NCBI GenBank assembly: GCA_964467925.1
Contig: CAYXSX010000008.1
Span: forward strand, 1 to 64,000
Source: CAYXSX01 sp964467925
Lineage (GTDB): Bacteria; Pseudomonadota; Alphaproteobacteria; Micavibrionales; Micavibrionaceae
Length of the DNA: 64,000 nucleotides
Reading direction: 5' to 3'
Shown: positions 1-7,659 of the stretch, piece by piece
How the letters are laid out: each line of letters begins with the position of its first letter
Position numbering within the stretch: position 1 is the first letter of the stretch
Notes under the pieces: model-generated
The model's database searches: none
What the model was told of the DNA's origin: nothing
The model's input: the letters and a program-made list of their open reading frames with translations, nothing else
Translations under genes and position numbers: made by a program

Positions 1-2179
1 TCGCATCGTCGTTCTCAAGGAACGGGATCAGCGATGCGGCAACGGACACCATCTGCTTCGGCGATACGTCGATAAATTCGATGCTTTCCGGTGCGGACAT
101 GATGTTTTCACCGGCCTGACGGCACTGTACGAGGTCGGCCGTAAACTTGCCGCTCTTGTCCAGACCCGCATTGGCCTGCGCAATCGTGTATTTGGCTTCT
201 TCCATAGCGGACATGTAAACCACTTCGTCCGTTACCTTGCCGTTATTAACGCGGCGGTACGGGCTCTCGATAAAGCCGTACTGGTTCACGCGGGCAAATG
301 TCGCCAAAGAGTTGATCAGACCGATATTCGGACCTTCCGGCGTTTCAATCGGGCAGATACGGCCATAATGTGTCGGGTGCACGTCGCGCACCTCAAAACC
401 GGCGCGCTCGCGTGTCAGACCGCCGGGGCCCAGAGCGGACAAGCGGCGCTTGTGCGTAATCTCGGACAGCGGGTTGGTCTGGTCCATAAACTGGGACAGC
501 TGTGATGAGCCGAAGAACTCACGCACAGCGGCCTGCGCCGGCTTGGAGTTGATCAGATCGTGCGGCATATATGTGTCGATCTCGACAGATGACATACGCT
601 CGCGGATCGCGCGCTCCATACGAAGAAGGCCGATACGAACCTGATTTTCCATCAGCTCGCCAACGGAACGAACGCGGCGGTTACCAAGGTTGTCGATGTC
701 GTCAACCTCGCCCACGCCGTCTTTCAGACCGTGCAGGTATTTCAGGATCGCCAGAATGTCTTCTTTGGAAAGAATGCGGAACTGGTCGTCAGCATTCAGA
801 TCAAGACGCGCGTTCATTTTCACGCGGCCCACGGGAGAGAGGTCGTAACGCTCCGCATCGAAGAAGAGCGAGTTAAACAGCGCTTCGGCGGAATCAACCG
901 TCGGGGGCTCGCCGGGGCGCATTACGCGGTAAATATCGATCAGCGCTTCTTCACGCGTATCGCATTTATCGATCAGCATCGTGTTACGAACATAAGGCCC
1001 AACGTTCACATGGTCGATCGCCAGAACTGGAATGGTGGTGATTTTCATGCCGGAAATCGCTTCCAGATCTTCGGCGATAATTTCGTGACCCGCTTCGAAG
1101 GCAACCTGTCCGGTTTCCCCGTCAAACAGATCGGAGGCCAGATATTGGCCGATCAGCTGGTCGTCGGAAACCAGAATTTCCTTCAGACCCTCTTCTGCCA
1201 GTTGCTTAGCCTTGCGAGGAGTGATTTTTGTGCCTTCTTCGGCGGCTACCTTGCCGGTTTTGGCATCAATAAGGTCATGTGCAAGCTTTACGCCGCGCAG
1301 ACGCTCGCCGTTAAACGCGGTCTTCCAGCCTTTTTTGTCCTGGGTATACTCGATAGTGTCATAGAACGTGGAGAGGATTTCCTCGTTGGACATGCCCTGA
1401 ACCATCAGCGGATCGACATCCTCGTCATTTGCGATGCATTCGGCGCGGTAAGCGGCTGTCTCCGCGCTGTCCAGCGCGCGCAGCATAGTCGTGAGCGGCA
1501 GCTTGCGGCGGCGGTCGATACGCACATACATATGGTCTTTCGCGTCAAATTCAAAGTCCAGCCATGAACCGCGATAGGGAATAACGCGGGAAGAGAAGAG
1601 ATATTTACCGGAGGCGTGGGTCTTGCCGCCGTCATGATCGAAAAACACGCCGGGGGAACGGTGCATCTGGGATACGATCACGCGCTCTGTGCCGTTGACC
1701 ACGAACGTACCGTTCTTGGTCATCAGCGGCATGTCGACCATGTATACATCTTGCTCCTTAATGTCGCGGATGGAGCGCAGACCGGAATCCTCGTCAATAT
1801 CGAACACGGACAAACGAAGAGTAACACGCAAAGGCGCAGCAAAGGTCATGCCGCGCTGTTGACATTCATCAACGTCGTATTTGGGCTCTTCCAGTTCGTA
1901 AGAAACGTAATCGATCTCGGCACGGTCGGAGAAATCCTTGATCGGGAAAACGGAAGTCAAAACTTCGTGCAGACCCTGCATATTACGGTCCGCGGCGGGA
2001 ATATCGGCCTGAAGGAAATGTTCGTAAGAACGGCGCTGAACCTCGATCAGGTTCGGCATCTGGGCGACTTCCTCGATCTTGCCGAAACTGCGGCGCACCC
2101 GTTTGCGGCCTGTGAAGCTTTCGATATTATTGGCGGGTGGAATGGATTTTTCTTTATTCGCTGCTTTTGCTGCACACAT
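1..2179 (-). CDS. rpoB: RNA polymerase beta subunit (partial, N-terminal ~726 residues)
   Basis: Catalytic beta subunit of RNA polymerase. The minus strand is open from the window edge up to an ATG at 2179, giving about 726 codons of a protein usually near 1350-1400 residues, so the C-terminal half lies outside the window. The N-terminus reads MCAAKAANKEKSIPP and then the conserved stretch with RKRVRRSFGKIEE. Further in are typical beta motifs: SQMHRSPGVFFDHD, the rifampicin-region stretch SSQLSQFMDQTNPLSEITHK, and ETPEGPNIGLINSLATFARV. An AAAGGG stretch lies about 10 bases before the ATG. It follows rplJL in the usual order, but a 420-bp gap holding a promoter-like sequence and a palindromic repeat separates them. 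The plus-strand open frames inside it are antisense shadows. Confidence 0.97.
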   Translation of the reverse strand, partial: MCAAKAANKEKSIPPANNIESFTGRKRVRRSFGKIEEVAQMPNLIEVQRRSYEHFLQADIPAADRNMQGLHEVLTSVFPIKDFSDRAEIDYVSYELEEPKYDVDECQQRGMTFAAPLRVTLRLSVFDIDEDSGLRSIRDIKEQDVYMVDMPLMTKNGTFVVNGTERVIVSQMHRSPGVFFDHDGGKTHASGKYLFSSRVIPYRGSWLDFEFDAKDHMYVRIDRRRKLPLTTMLRALDSAETAAYRAECIANDEDVDPLMVQGMSNEEILSTFYDTIEYTQDKKGWKTAFNGERLRGVKLAHDLIDAKTGKVAAEEGTKITPRKAKQLAEEGLKEILVSDDQLIGQYLASDLFDGETGQVAFEAGHEIIAEDLEAISGMKITTIPVLAIDHVNVGPYVRNTMLIDKCDTREEALIDIYRVMRPGEPPTVDSAEALFNSLFFDAERYDLSPVGRVKMNARLDLNADDQFRILSKEDILAILKYLHGLKDGVGEVDDIDNLGNRRVRSVGELMENQVRIGLLRMERAIRERMSSVEIDTYMPHDLINSKPAQAAVREFFGSSQLSQFMDQTNPLSEITHKRRLSALGPGGLTRERAGFEVRDVHPTHYGRICPIETPEGPNIGLINSLATFARVNQYGFIESPYRRVNNGKVTDEVVYMSAMEEAKYTIAQANAGLDKSGKFTADLVQCRQAGENIMSAPESIEFIDVSPKQMVSVAASLIPFLENDDA

Positions 2180-2271
2180 GATGAACGGCCCTTTATTTAT
2201 GTGTTTAATGCTTCAAATACGCGCCCGGATCAGTATAAAAACCCATTCACAAGCGCGAAAACCGCCCACAG

Positions 2272-2290
2272 CCTTTAGGTGCCCTAAAGG
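2272..2290 (-). promoter_or_regulatory. Perfect 8-bp stem-loop in the rpoB leader
   Basis: CCTTTAGG and CCTAAAGG form an uninterrupted 8-bp stem with a 3-base loop about 95 bases before the rpoB start. No U-tract follows on the minus strand, so it does not look like an intrinsic terminator. In enteric bacteria the rplL-rpoB spacer holds an RNase III processing hairpin; an analogous role here is only inference. Confidence 0.4.
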
Positions 2291-2365
2291 TTGGAGCGAT
2301 AAAAACTAAAAATTATGTCTCGGTTTTTGGCAATACCGGCTCACGTCATACCCGAAAATTTTGCT

Positions 2366-2396
2366 GTTATATGGACCAATGACCAGCTCTTGTCAA
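2366..2396 (-). promoter_or_regulatory. Candidate rpoB promoter
   Basis: On the minus strand a perfect TTGACA (-35) at 2396-2391 is followed 19 bases later by TATAAC (2371-2366), or 17-18 bases later by the overlapping CATATA. It would start transcription about 180 bases upstream of rpoB, letting rpoB be expressed apart from rplJL. Confidence 0.45.
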
Positions 2397-2468
2397 GGGC
2401 CATACGCGTAAAAAGAGAAGCGGGGCATTCCCGAGACTGTAAAGTCACGCGGAAATTACCCCAAATCC

Positions 2469-2589
2469 GTCACCCCGGAGCCCTGCGAAGCAGGGTTAAA
2501 CATCCGGGGTCCATAAAGCGAGCGGCAAAGCCGCTCACATATGGATCCCCGCCGTCTAAGTGCGGCTTACGCCGCTCCGCGGGGATGAC
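2469..2589. repeat. Dispersed imperfect palindrome, copy 1 (rplL-rpoB spacer)
   Basis: The stretch begins GTCACCCCGG and ends CGGGGATGAC. It contains nested inverted repeats (CCCTGC/GCAGGG and GAGCGGC/GCCGCTC) and an ATGGATCCCCGC segment. Related elements with GTCATCC ends occur at 3572-3700, 5532-5643 and 60075-60151, with a half copy near 11325-11396. They lie between genes and look like REP/RPE-type palindromic repeats rather than coding DNA. Confidence 0.7.
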
Positions 2590-2602
2590 ATCCTGACGGA
2601 TA

Positions 2603-2983
2603 TCACTTAAGAGCGACGGTCGCGCCGGCTTCCTCAAGCTTTTTCTTCATTTCTTCAGCTTCGGCTTTCGCGGCGCCTTCTTTAACGGCTTTGCCGCCGG
2701 CTTCAACCAGGTCCTTGGCTTCTTTCAGGCCCAGACCGGTGATTGCGCGAACTTCTTTAATAACGGCGATTTTGTTACCACCGGCATTTTCAAGAATAAC
2801 ATCGAAAGAGTCTTTCTCTTCCGCAGCAGCGGGAGCAGCACCGCCGGCAGCGGCAACAGCAACCGGAGCGGCAGCAGCGGCAGTAACACCCCACTTTTCT
2901 TCAAGAAGCTTTGAAAGCTCAGCAGCTTCAAGAACGCTCAGTGCAGAGAGATCTTCAACGATTTTTTCCAGATTAGCAGCCAT
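2603..2983 (-). CDS. rplL: 50S ribosomal protein L7/L12
   Basis: 126 residues, the normal L7/L12 length. This acidic stalk protein recruits translation factors to the ribosome. The N-terminal dimerisation domain (MAANLEKIVEDLSALSVLEA) is followed by an Ala/Pro-rich hinge at about residues 35-57. The C-terminal factor-binding domain contains KIAVIKEVRAITGLGLKEAK and ends in GATVALK. The start has an AGGAGA ribosome-binding site. It lies 42 bp downstream of rplJ in the usual L10-L12 operon. Confidence 0.97.
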   Translation of the reverse strand: MAANLEKIVEDLSALSVLEAAELSKLLEEKWGVTAAAAAPVAVAAAGGAAPAAAEEKDSFDVILENAGGNKIAVIKEVRAITGLGLKEAKDLVEAGGKAVKEGAAKAEAEEMKKKLEEAGATVALK

Positions 2984-3025
2984 AATATTTCTCCTTTATA
3001 TGTAGTGCTTAATTTAAAAAACCAA

Positions 3026-3544
3026 TTATTCGCCTTTGGCCCCGTAAGCGGCCGTAACACCGACCAGATTACGCGCGGGAGCCTGCAGAACACCGGCCAG
3101 TTTCGTGGCAGGAGCCTGAAGCAGGCCGACAAGTTTAGAGCGAATTTCATCAAGGCTCGGCAATTTGGACAGAGCCTCTACACCGGCAGCGTCCAGAACT
3201 GTAACGCCCATAGCGCCGCCGATAATTTTAAAGTTTTCATTCGCCTTGGCGAATTTTTGCGCTGCTTTGGCCGCCGCAACCGGGTCGGCGGAGCTTGCAA
3301 TACCTGTCGGGCCTGCGAACATGTCGGCGATGCCCTCATAAGCTGTGCCCTTGACCGCCAGTTTCGCCAGCGTGTTTTTGGTCACCTTGAAAGTCGCACC
3401 CTCTTCACGAAGACCCGCGCGCAGCTCGGACATTTGCTTAACGGTCAGGCCGGAATAATGCGCAACAACGATCAACTCGTCATTGGCAAAGCGCTCGTTC
3501 AGCTCTTTTATTTCTTGTTCTTTTTCAGCGCGGTTCATACCCAT
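3026..3544 (-). CDS. rplJ: 50S ribosomal protein L10
   Basis: 172 residues, the standard L10 length. L10 anchors the L12 dimers to 23S rRNA and autogenously represses its own operon. I chose the ATG at 3544 (MGMNRAEKEQEIKELNERF) because AGGAG lies 8 bases upstream. The open frame continues upstream to 3688, but that extension translates a palindromic repeat and is not ribosomal sequence. Conserved parts seen are ELIVVAHYSGLTVKQMSELR and GATFKVTKNTLAKLAV. rplL follows immediately. Confidence 0.96.
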   Translation of the reverse strand: MGMNRAEKEQEIKELNERFANDELIVVAHYSGLTVKQMSELRAGLREEGATFKVTKNTLAKLAVKGTAYEGIADMFAGPTGIASSADPVAAAKAAQKFAKANENFKIIGGAMGVTVLDAAGVEALSKLPSLDEIRSKLVGLLQAPATKLAGVLQAPARNLVGVTAAYGAKGE

Positions 3545-3571
3545 CGCGGCTTCTCCTAATCTTCTCTTGTT

Positions 3572-3700
3572 GTCATCCCGTTGGCACGAGGCCCGCCAGG
3601 GCCGAGTTCGCACAAACGGGATCCATAAAGGTGTGCAGCTACGCTGCACGCTTCCCTGATCCCCGCTGTTTAAGTTCGCTGCGCTCACCGCGGGGATGAC
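3572..3700. repeat. Dispersed imperfect palindrome, copy 2 (rplJ leader)
   Basis: It begins GTCATCCCGTTGG and ends CGCGGGGATGAC. Inside are AACGGGATCCATAAAG and a GCAGCTACGCTGC hairpin. It shares the ATCCATAAAG and CCCCGC..GGGGATGAC parts with the copy at 2469-2589. It lies in the transcribed leader just before the rplJ ribosome-binding site, and it creates a spurious 48-codon N-terminal extension of rplJ. Confidence 0.7.
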
Positions 3701-3764
3701 GTGAGAGCAGAATAAAAAAAAGATGAACCCGATAAAAGGTTCATCCTGCCGAAAACAAAAAGAA

Positions 3765-3866
3765 TAAGCCCTCCTCTAATGCGGGCTTTCTTCCTTCTAT
3801 CTACACAGGATATTTACGCGTAACTTCGCCCCTGTGGTCTCCGACAGACATATTTAATCTCAATAT
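3765..3866 (-). ncRNA. Candidate L10 (rplJL) autoregulatory leader
   Basis: Read on the minus strand downstream of a promoter-like sequence, the leader holds a CGGAGACCACAGG...CCTGTGTAGA arrangement with a CACAGG/CCTGTG stem. It is followed by a hairpin AAGCCC...GGGCTT and then the U-rich stretch TTCTTTTTG. An internal-loop stem followed by an attenuator-like hairpin is what the L10 leader family looks like. I recognise it by layout and partial sequence only; a covariance search was not possible. Confidence 0.45.
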
Positions 3867-3874
3867 GCGGGCCT

Positions 3875-3903
3875 GTCTTATAAAATTAAAACAGGCCCGT
3901 CAA
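3875..3903 (-). promoter_or_regulatory. Candidate rplJL promoter overlapping a hairpin
   Basis: The minus strand shows TTGACG (3903-3898) and, 17 bases later, TAAGAC (3880-3875); TATAAG is present at a 15-base spacing. The same stretch folds as CGGGCCTGT/ACAGGCCCG (3868-3899). On the plus strand a T8 run follows, so this could also act as a terminator for antisense transcription. Confidence 0.4.
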
Positions 3904-3927
3904 GTTTTTTTTCTACAATCAGGGGCG

Positions 3928-3956
3928 TTGACATATTTGTTTTGGCTTTTTAGAAA
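3928..3956 (+). promoter_or_regulatory. Candidate promoter for the small gene at 3993
   Basis: A perfect TTGACA at 3928-3933, a 17-base spacer and TAGAAA at 3951-3956 lie about 37 bases before the ATG of the plus-strand gene. It is back to back with the candidate rplJL promoter. Confidence 0.45.
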
Positions 3957-3992
3957 ATAAGAATAGTAATTTAATAGCTACTGAGTAGATGA

Positions 3993-4337
3993 ATGAACCA
4001 CAATCAATCACGAATTTGCTACCGCCAGTTTGACGATAACGGCGGCGGAGATGGCGAAGACCCCAGAGATAACGATGAAAGGCTGGTCAACAGATTTAAG
4101 ACAGCGCTTTCGTATCAAAGGCACAGTTATAGCACAAATCCCGACCCCTATAAACTCATCAGCGCCGTAATAGAGATTTGTGAACGCATGCAAAAATATC
4201 CTCATATTCCGTTAGATCAGGATTTACGCCCTATAGCGTACCGCTTAAATAGAATAGAGCCCAGAAATAGAGAAACCGCGGGTGTTGTTGTAGATGCGTT
4301 CAACGATTTCGAACTCTATCAAAAAAGCCCCGCTTGA
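3993..4337 (+). CDS. Hypothetical protein, 114 residues
   Basis: I do not recognise this protein. It is hydrophilic, with an Asp/Gly-rich start (DDNGGGDGEDPRDNDE), a predicted helical middle (LISAVIEICERMQKY) and no signal peptide or membrane segment. It runs opposite to the ribosomal genes, between rplA and rplJ. A TTGACA promoter lies at 3928, and the stop codon sits in the loop of the terminator at 4323-4348. Its own promoter and terminator argue that it is a real gene, although no clear Shine-Dalgarno precedes the ATG. It splits the usual rplKA-rplJL run into two transcription units. Confidence 0.6.
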   Translation: MNHNQSRICYRQFDDNGGGDGEDPRDNDERLVNRFKTALSYQRHSYSTNPDPYKLISAVIEICERMQKYPHIPLDQDLRPIAYRLNRIEPRNRETAGVVVDAFNDFELYQKSPA

Positions 4338-4348
4338 GCGGGGCTTTT
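4323..4348. terminator. Bidirectional intrinsic terminator
   Basis: AAAAGCCCCGC, a TTGA loop, then GCGGGGCTTTT: an 11-bp perfect stem with A/T tails on both sides. It terminates rplA on the minus strand and the 114-residue gene on the plus strand. The loop contains the latter's TGA stop. Confidence 0.9.
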
Positions 4349-4366
4349 CGTATTCTGCTTCATTAT

Positions 4367-5074
4367 TTACGCCGCTTGCTGGTTCAAAGCTTCCAGATCA
4401 AGCTTGATCCCCGGGCCCATGGTAGAGCTGATGGAGATTTTGGCGATATATGTGCCTTTCGCGCCTGTCGGGCGGGCTTTTTTGATCGCGTCGATAAAGG
4501 CCAGCACGTTTTCGGCCAGCTGTTTTTCATCGAACGACATTTTGCCCACGCCGGCGTGAACGATACCGGCCTTTTCAGCGCGGAATTCGATCGATCCGCC
4601 CTTGGCGTCCTTCACGGCTTTCGCCACGTCGGGAGTAACCGTGCCGAGCTTGGGGTTCGGCATCAGGCCCTTGGGGCCCAGAACCTTGGCCACGCGGCCC
4701 ACCAGCGCCATCATATCGGGCGTGGCAATCGCGCGGTCGAAGTTTACCTCACCGGCTGTGATTTTCTCGATCAAATCTTCGGCGCCGACGATGTCCGCCC
4801 CAGCCGCTTTCGCTTCCTTGGCTTTTTCGTCCTTGGCGAACACCGCAACGCGCACAGTCGCGCCAGTGCCGTGAGGCAGGCTGGTCACGCCGCGAACGTT
4901 TTGATCCGCATGACGCGGGTCGATGTTCAGGTTCATGGCAATCTCGATGCTTTCATCGAATTTGCGCGCCTTTGAAGAATCTTTCAGGATTTTCAGCGCC
5001 TCTTCCAGACCGTAGAATTTTTCACGATCGACTTTGGACAATGCGGCTTTCATGTTCTTGGAAATTTTTGTCAT
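4367..5074 (-). CDS. rplA: 50S ribosomal protein L1
   Basis: 235 residues, normal for L1. L1 binds 23S rRNA in the mobile L1 stalk and helps E-site tRNA release; in many bacteria it represses the L11 operon by binding its mRNA. The N-terminus (MTKISKNMKAALSKVDREKF) and the segment LGPKGLMPNPKLGTVTPDVA are diagnostic. It starts 4 bases after the rplK stop and ends just before a strong bidirectional terminator, so rplKA form one unit that does not read into rplJ. Confidence 0.97.
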   Translation of the reverse strand: MTKISKNMKAALSKVDREKFYGLEEALKILKDSSKARKFDESIEIAMNLNIDPRHADQNVRGVTSLPHGTGATVRVAVFAKDEKAKEAKAAGADIVGAEDLIEKITAGEVNFDRAIATPDMMALVGRVAKVLGPKGLMPNPKLGTVTPDVAKAVKDAKGGSIEFRAEKAGIVHAGVGKMSFDEKQLAENVLAFIDAIKKARPTGAKGTYIAKISISSTMGPGIKLDLEALNQQAA

Positions 5075-5078
5075 GATC

Positions 5079-5507
5079 TTATCCTTCCACCACTTCGATA
5101 CCCATAGAGCGGGCGGAGCCTTCGATAATCTTCATCGCGGCTTCGATGTCGTTGGCGTTAAGGTCAACCATCTTGGCTTCCGCGATTTCCTTGACTTGTG
5201 ATTTGCGCACATGGCCGATCACTTCACGGCTTGGCGTACCCGAACCTTTTTGCAGCTTGGCCGCTTTTTTCAGGTAGTAGCTCGCCGGAGGCGTCTTGGT
5301 GATGAATTCGAAGGAACGGTCCTCGAACACGGTAATCACAACCGGAATGGGAATGCCCTTCTGGTCTTCCGTTCTGGCGTTGAACGCCTTACAGAATTCC
5401 ATGATGTTCACGCCGTGCTGACCCAGAGCGGGACCGACCGGCGGGGACGGATTGGCGCTGCCGCCAATAATTGTCAGGTTAATAAAACCTGCGATCTTCT
5501 TTGCCAT
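5079..5507 (-). CDS. rplK: 50S ribosomal protein L11
   Basis: 142 residues, the standard L11 length. L11 binds the GTPase-associated region of 23S rRNA and is needed for the RelA stringent response. The start at 5507 (MAKKIAGFINLTIIGGSANP) has AGAAGGAGA just upstream. The frame is open further upstream to 5702, but that extension reads through a palindromic repeat. Conserved parts: PSPPVGPALGQHGVNIMEFC and the C-terminal rRNA-binding KTPPASYYLKKAAKLQKGSG. rplA follows after 4 bases. Confidence 0.97.
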   Translation of the reverse strand: MAKKIAGFINLTIIGGSANPSPPVGPALGQHGVNIMEFCKAFNARTEDQKGIPIPVVITVFEDRSFEFITKTPPASYYLKKAAKLQKGSGTPSREVIGHVRKSQVKEIAEAKMVDLNANDIEAAMKIIEGSARSMGIEVVEG

Positions 5508-5531
5508 TGTTTTTCTCCTTCTGCCCTTATC

Positions 5532-5643
5532 GTCATCCTGAGCGAAGTCCTGCGAAAGCCTTGGCGAAGCAGGACGAAGTCGAAGGATCTCCTTCAAAAA
5601 CTTTTGAGATCCTTCCACTCGCTTACGCTCGGTCAGGACGACA
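5532..5643. repeat. Dispersed imperfect palindrome, copy 3 (rplK leader)
   Basis: GTCATCCTGAGCGAAG at one end pairs imperfectly with CGCTCGGTCAGGACGAC at the other. The inner arms AAGGATCTCC..TTTTGAGATCCTT form a second stem. It has the same design as the copy at 60075-60151, including the AAGGATCT core. It lies directly upstream of the rplK ribosome-binding site. Confidence 0.7.
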
Positions 5644-5717
5644 AAGTGAGCGTTAATTGAGTTTCGTGGTGCGGCCCCGGCATGGTCTTGCTTTGCGGGC
5701 AACCTTCCACAACTAGG

Positions 5718-5738
5718 GGCGGGTTATAAAACCCCGCC
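5718..5738. terminator. GC-rich hairpin between the 161-residue gene and rplK
   Basis: GGCGGG at 5718-5723 pairs with CCCGCC at 5733-5738, with flanking TT/AA pairs. There is no proper T-tract on either side, so termination is uncertain. It could end transcripts from the gene at 5780-6265 or be part of the rplK leader. Confidence 0.35.
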
Positions 5739-5779
5739 ATAGGAAATGCAAGAAATAAATGTCAGAAAGATAAGGGAGC

Positions 5780-6265
5780 TTAAGCCGCCAGCAGATGTTG
5801 CACCGCTTCACCAAGTTCACGAGGCTCTTGCGTCTGAGCGCGTGCCGTATTGGAGCCGCTGGTCAGGCCATAGCCATATGCCACTCGCTCTTTTTTTTGC
5901 GTATCGTCGTGGATTGCCCCCCAAAGAGCCACAGCCGCATCCCGCACCTGCTCGCGGAAAGCTTCTACACCTTCGAAACTCTGGCGATCATCGTAGGCAA
6001 CGTTTATAATACTGACCAAATCGGTTTCGGTGACAGGGAAGTAATCCGTAGCCTTGATAAACGGATCATTGGTAAGGTCGGGTTTCTGGCCATGACCGTT
6101 CACATGACGGCCCATGAGCGCATAAAAAGTCCCGCCTTGCTTGACGACGCCGCCAAACCATAGATCCGCATAGCGCCTAGGAGCCTGATGGATCAAAGGC
6201 TCTGATGAAGAACGCCACGCGCGGCGCAACTGATGTAAATCAAGATCAAGGTTTTGAAGTGACAT
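5780..6265 (-). CDS. Hypothetical protein, 161 residues
   Basis: I do not recognise this protein. It starts MSLQNLDLDLHQLRRAWRSS with AAGGAA about 9 bases upstream. It is soluble and mixed alpha/beta, with no signal peptide. Visible segments are YADLWFGGVVKQGGTFYALM and a central VSIINVAYDDRQSFEGVEAF. Together with the 74-residue gene upstream it lies between nusG and rplK, where most bacteria have no gene. Whether it shares transcription with the ribosomal genes is unclear, because a terminator separates it from nusG. Confidence 0.7.
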   Translation of the reverse strand: MSLQNLDLDLHQLRRAWRSSSEPLIHQAPRRYADLWFGGVVKQGGTFYALMGRHVNGHGQKPDLTNDPFIKATDYFPVTETDLVSIINVAYDDRQSFEGVEAFREQVRDAAVALWGAIHDDTQKKERVAYGYGLTSGSNTARAQTQEPRELGEAVQHLLAA

Positions 6266-6362
6266 TTACGCGATTCCTTTTGAATTATTGTGCGGTATTT
6301 TTACCTTTTTCATCACAAAAAGTCAATAATTATGTAAAAATATAATTTCGCTTTATCTCAAA

Positions 6363-6587
6363 CTAATTATTACCTGTAGGCTCGAAAGCTCCCGGACCCT
6401 CTAGCTCTCTGTTTGAGGGAATAGTATGAAGGAAATGCGGCACTCCAGCCCGCGGATCTCTAAGATCGGCATAACCGAGAGCCATCACCATTTCCAAATA
6501 GGGGTCGCTGGCAATGGGTTTCTTTGCATTATCGGTGCTTATGCCATTCCCTGTGGTTGTAGACCATGTATCAATAATCTTACTCAT
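6363..6587 (-). CDS. Hypothetical protein, 74 residues
   Basis: A small protein of unknown function starting MSKIIDTWSTTTGNGIST with AGGAAG upstream in good position. It is rich in Pro, Gly and Asn towards the C-terminus (ELEGPGAFEPTGNN) and has no membrane segment. The nusG terminator lies just upstream and the 161-residue gene 97 bp downstream. The good ribosome-binding site is the main support. Confidence 0.55.
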   Translation of the reverse strand: MSKIIDTWSTTTGNGISTDNAKKPIASDPYLEMVMALGYADLRDPRAGVPHFLHTIPSNRELEGPGAFEPTGNN

Positions 6588-6620
6588 TTTCTTAATCTTC
6601 CTTTTTATAGCGCACGCTCA

Positions 6621-6656
6621 AAAAAACTCCCGCACGCCTCAAGGCAACGGGAGTTT
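6621..6656 (-). terminator. Intrinsic terminator after nusG
   Basis: On the minus strand AAACTCCCG and CGGGAGTTT form a 9-bp stem, followed by a run of T. It starts 36 bases past the nusG stop and separates secE-nusG from the genes before rplK. Confidence 0.85.
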
Positions 6657-6691
6657 CGTAAAAGATTATTATACTAAATAAATGTAGAAAT

Positions 6692-7240
6692 CTACATTTT
6701 TTCTACCTGGCCGTATTCCAGCTCGACGGGCGTGGCGCGACCGAAAATGGAAACGGCGACCTTAAGCACGCCTTTTTCCTCGTCCACTTCTTCCACGATA
6801 CCGGCGAAGGATGCGAACGGCCCTTCGGTAACTTTGACTTCCTCGCCGATGTCATAGGTAACGGAGGGACGCGGACGCTCGATGCCCTCCTGAACCTGCT
6901 GGAGAATACGCTGCGCTTCCTTCTCGGAAATCGGCACGGGTTTGTTGCCGCCGGCGCCAAGGAAACCGGTCACCTTGGGGGTGTCCTTGATCAGGTGCCA
7001 GACCTCGTCGCGCATCGCAAGCTTCGCCAGCACGTAGCCGGGGAAGAATTTGCGCTCCGCATTAACACGCTGGCCGCGCTTGACCTCGACAACTTCTTCG
7101 GTGGGAACAAGGATTTCTCCCACGTAATCCTGCAGGCCCAATTTGGCGGCCTTTTCGTGAATGGCATCGGCCACGCGGTTTTCAAAACCGGAATAAACGT
7201 GAAGCACATACCATCTTTGTTTTTCTGCTGCTGCTGACAT
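6692..7240 (-). CDS. nusG: Transcription termination/antitermination protein NusG
   Basis: 182 residues, the normal length. NusG binds RNA polymerase through its N-terminal domain and Rho or ribosomal S10 through its C-terminal KOW domain. The N-terminus (KQRWYVLHVYSGFENRVADA) and FFPGYVLAKLAMRDEVWHLI are typical of the NGN domain. The KOW part is GEEVKVTEGPFASFAGIVEE, ending ATPVELEYGQVEKM. It lies downstream of secE as in most bacteria, but a terminator follows it here instead of direct continuation into rplK. Confidence 0.97.
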   Translation of the reverse strand: MSAAAEKQRWYVLHVYSGFENRVADAIHEKAAKLGLQDYVGEILVPTEEVVEVKRGQRVNAERKFFPGYVLAKLAMRDEVWHLIKDTPKVTGFLGAGGNKPVPISEKEAQRILQQVQEGIERPRPSVTYDIGEEVKVTEGPFASFAGIVEEVDEEKGVLKVAVSIFGRATPVELEYGQVEKM

Positions 7241-7279
7241 TTTTTGTTTCCTTATCTAATGTCGTTAAACTTCAAATTC

Positions 7280-7492
7280 CTAAAGACCGAACCCCATAAT
7301 CAGGCGCATTAGAAACGCGATAATCTGGTCGGCGAAATATAGGAAAATCGACGCCAGTATCACCATGATAAACACGGCGATGGTGGAGACGGTCGTTTCC
7401 TTGCGGGACGGCCATGTAATCTTTTTAAGCTCGTTTCTGACCTGGCGGAAAAACGAGGCTGGCGTTGTCTTTTTGGTCTTGGTTTCGGCCAT
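7280..7492 (-). CDS. secE: Preprotein translocase subunit SecE
   Basis: 70 residues, a short single-membrane-span SecE as in most non-enteric bacteria. It clamps SecY in the Sec translocon. The start at 7492 (MAETKTKKTTPASFFRQVRN) has AAGGGAAAGA upstream. The conserved amphipathic stretch ELKKITWPSRKETTVSTIAV is followed by one membrane segment (VFIMVILASIFLYFADQIIA). A further 21 codons are open upstream but lack a ribosome-binding site. It is the first gene of secE-nusG. Confidence 0.95.
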   Translation of the reverse strand: MAETKTKKTTPASFFRQVRNELKKITWPSRKETTVSTIAVFIMVILASIFLYFADQIIAFLMRLIMGFGL

Positions 7493-7659
7493 TTTTATAA
7501 GTCTTTCCCTTGTTTCTTCCGAACATAACTCGTGTTCGCCGGGGGCGTTTTGCACTTATATTATGGTCGGGAATAACGCCTTTTTATAGGAAAGCGGTGG
7601 CAAATGCCAGAGAAAAATGATCTTTTATGCATTCTCGAATAGCCGCAGTTCCAGCTAGC

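Noticed and set aside
450..2309. Several plus-strand open frames of 60-280 codons
   Set aside because: They are antisense to rpoB, whose protein matches the family throughout.
2315..2596. Plus-strand open frame of 93 codons in the rplL-rpoB spacer
   Set aside because: It covers the palindromic repeat and the rpoB promoter candidate, has no family resemblance and lacks a ribosome-binding site.
3545..3688. N-terminal extension of rplJ by 48 codons
   Set aside because: It translates a dispersed palindromic repeat. The ATG at 3544 has an ideal ribosome-binding site and gives the family length.
3868..3912. Hairpin plus T8 read as a plus-strand terminator
   Set aside because: No plus-strand gene lies upstream. 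It overlaps the rplJL promoter, so a terminator role would only be for antisense transcripts.
5508..5702. N-terminal extension of rplK by 65 codons
   Set aside because: It reads through the repeat at 5532-5643. The start at 5507 gives the standard 142 residues.
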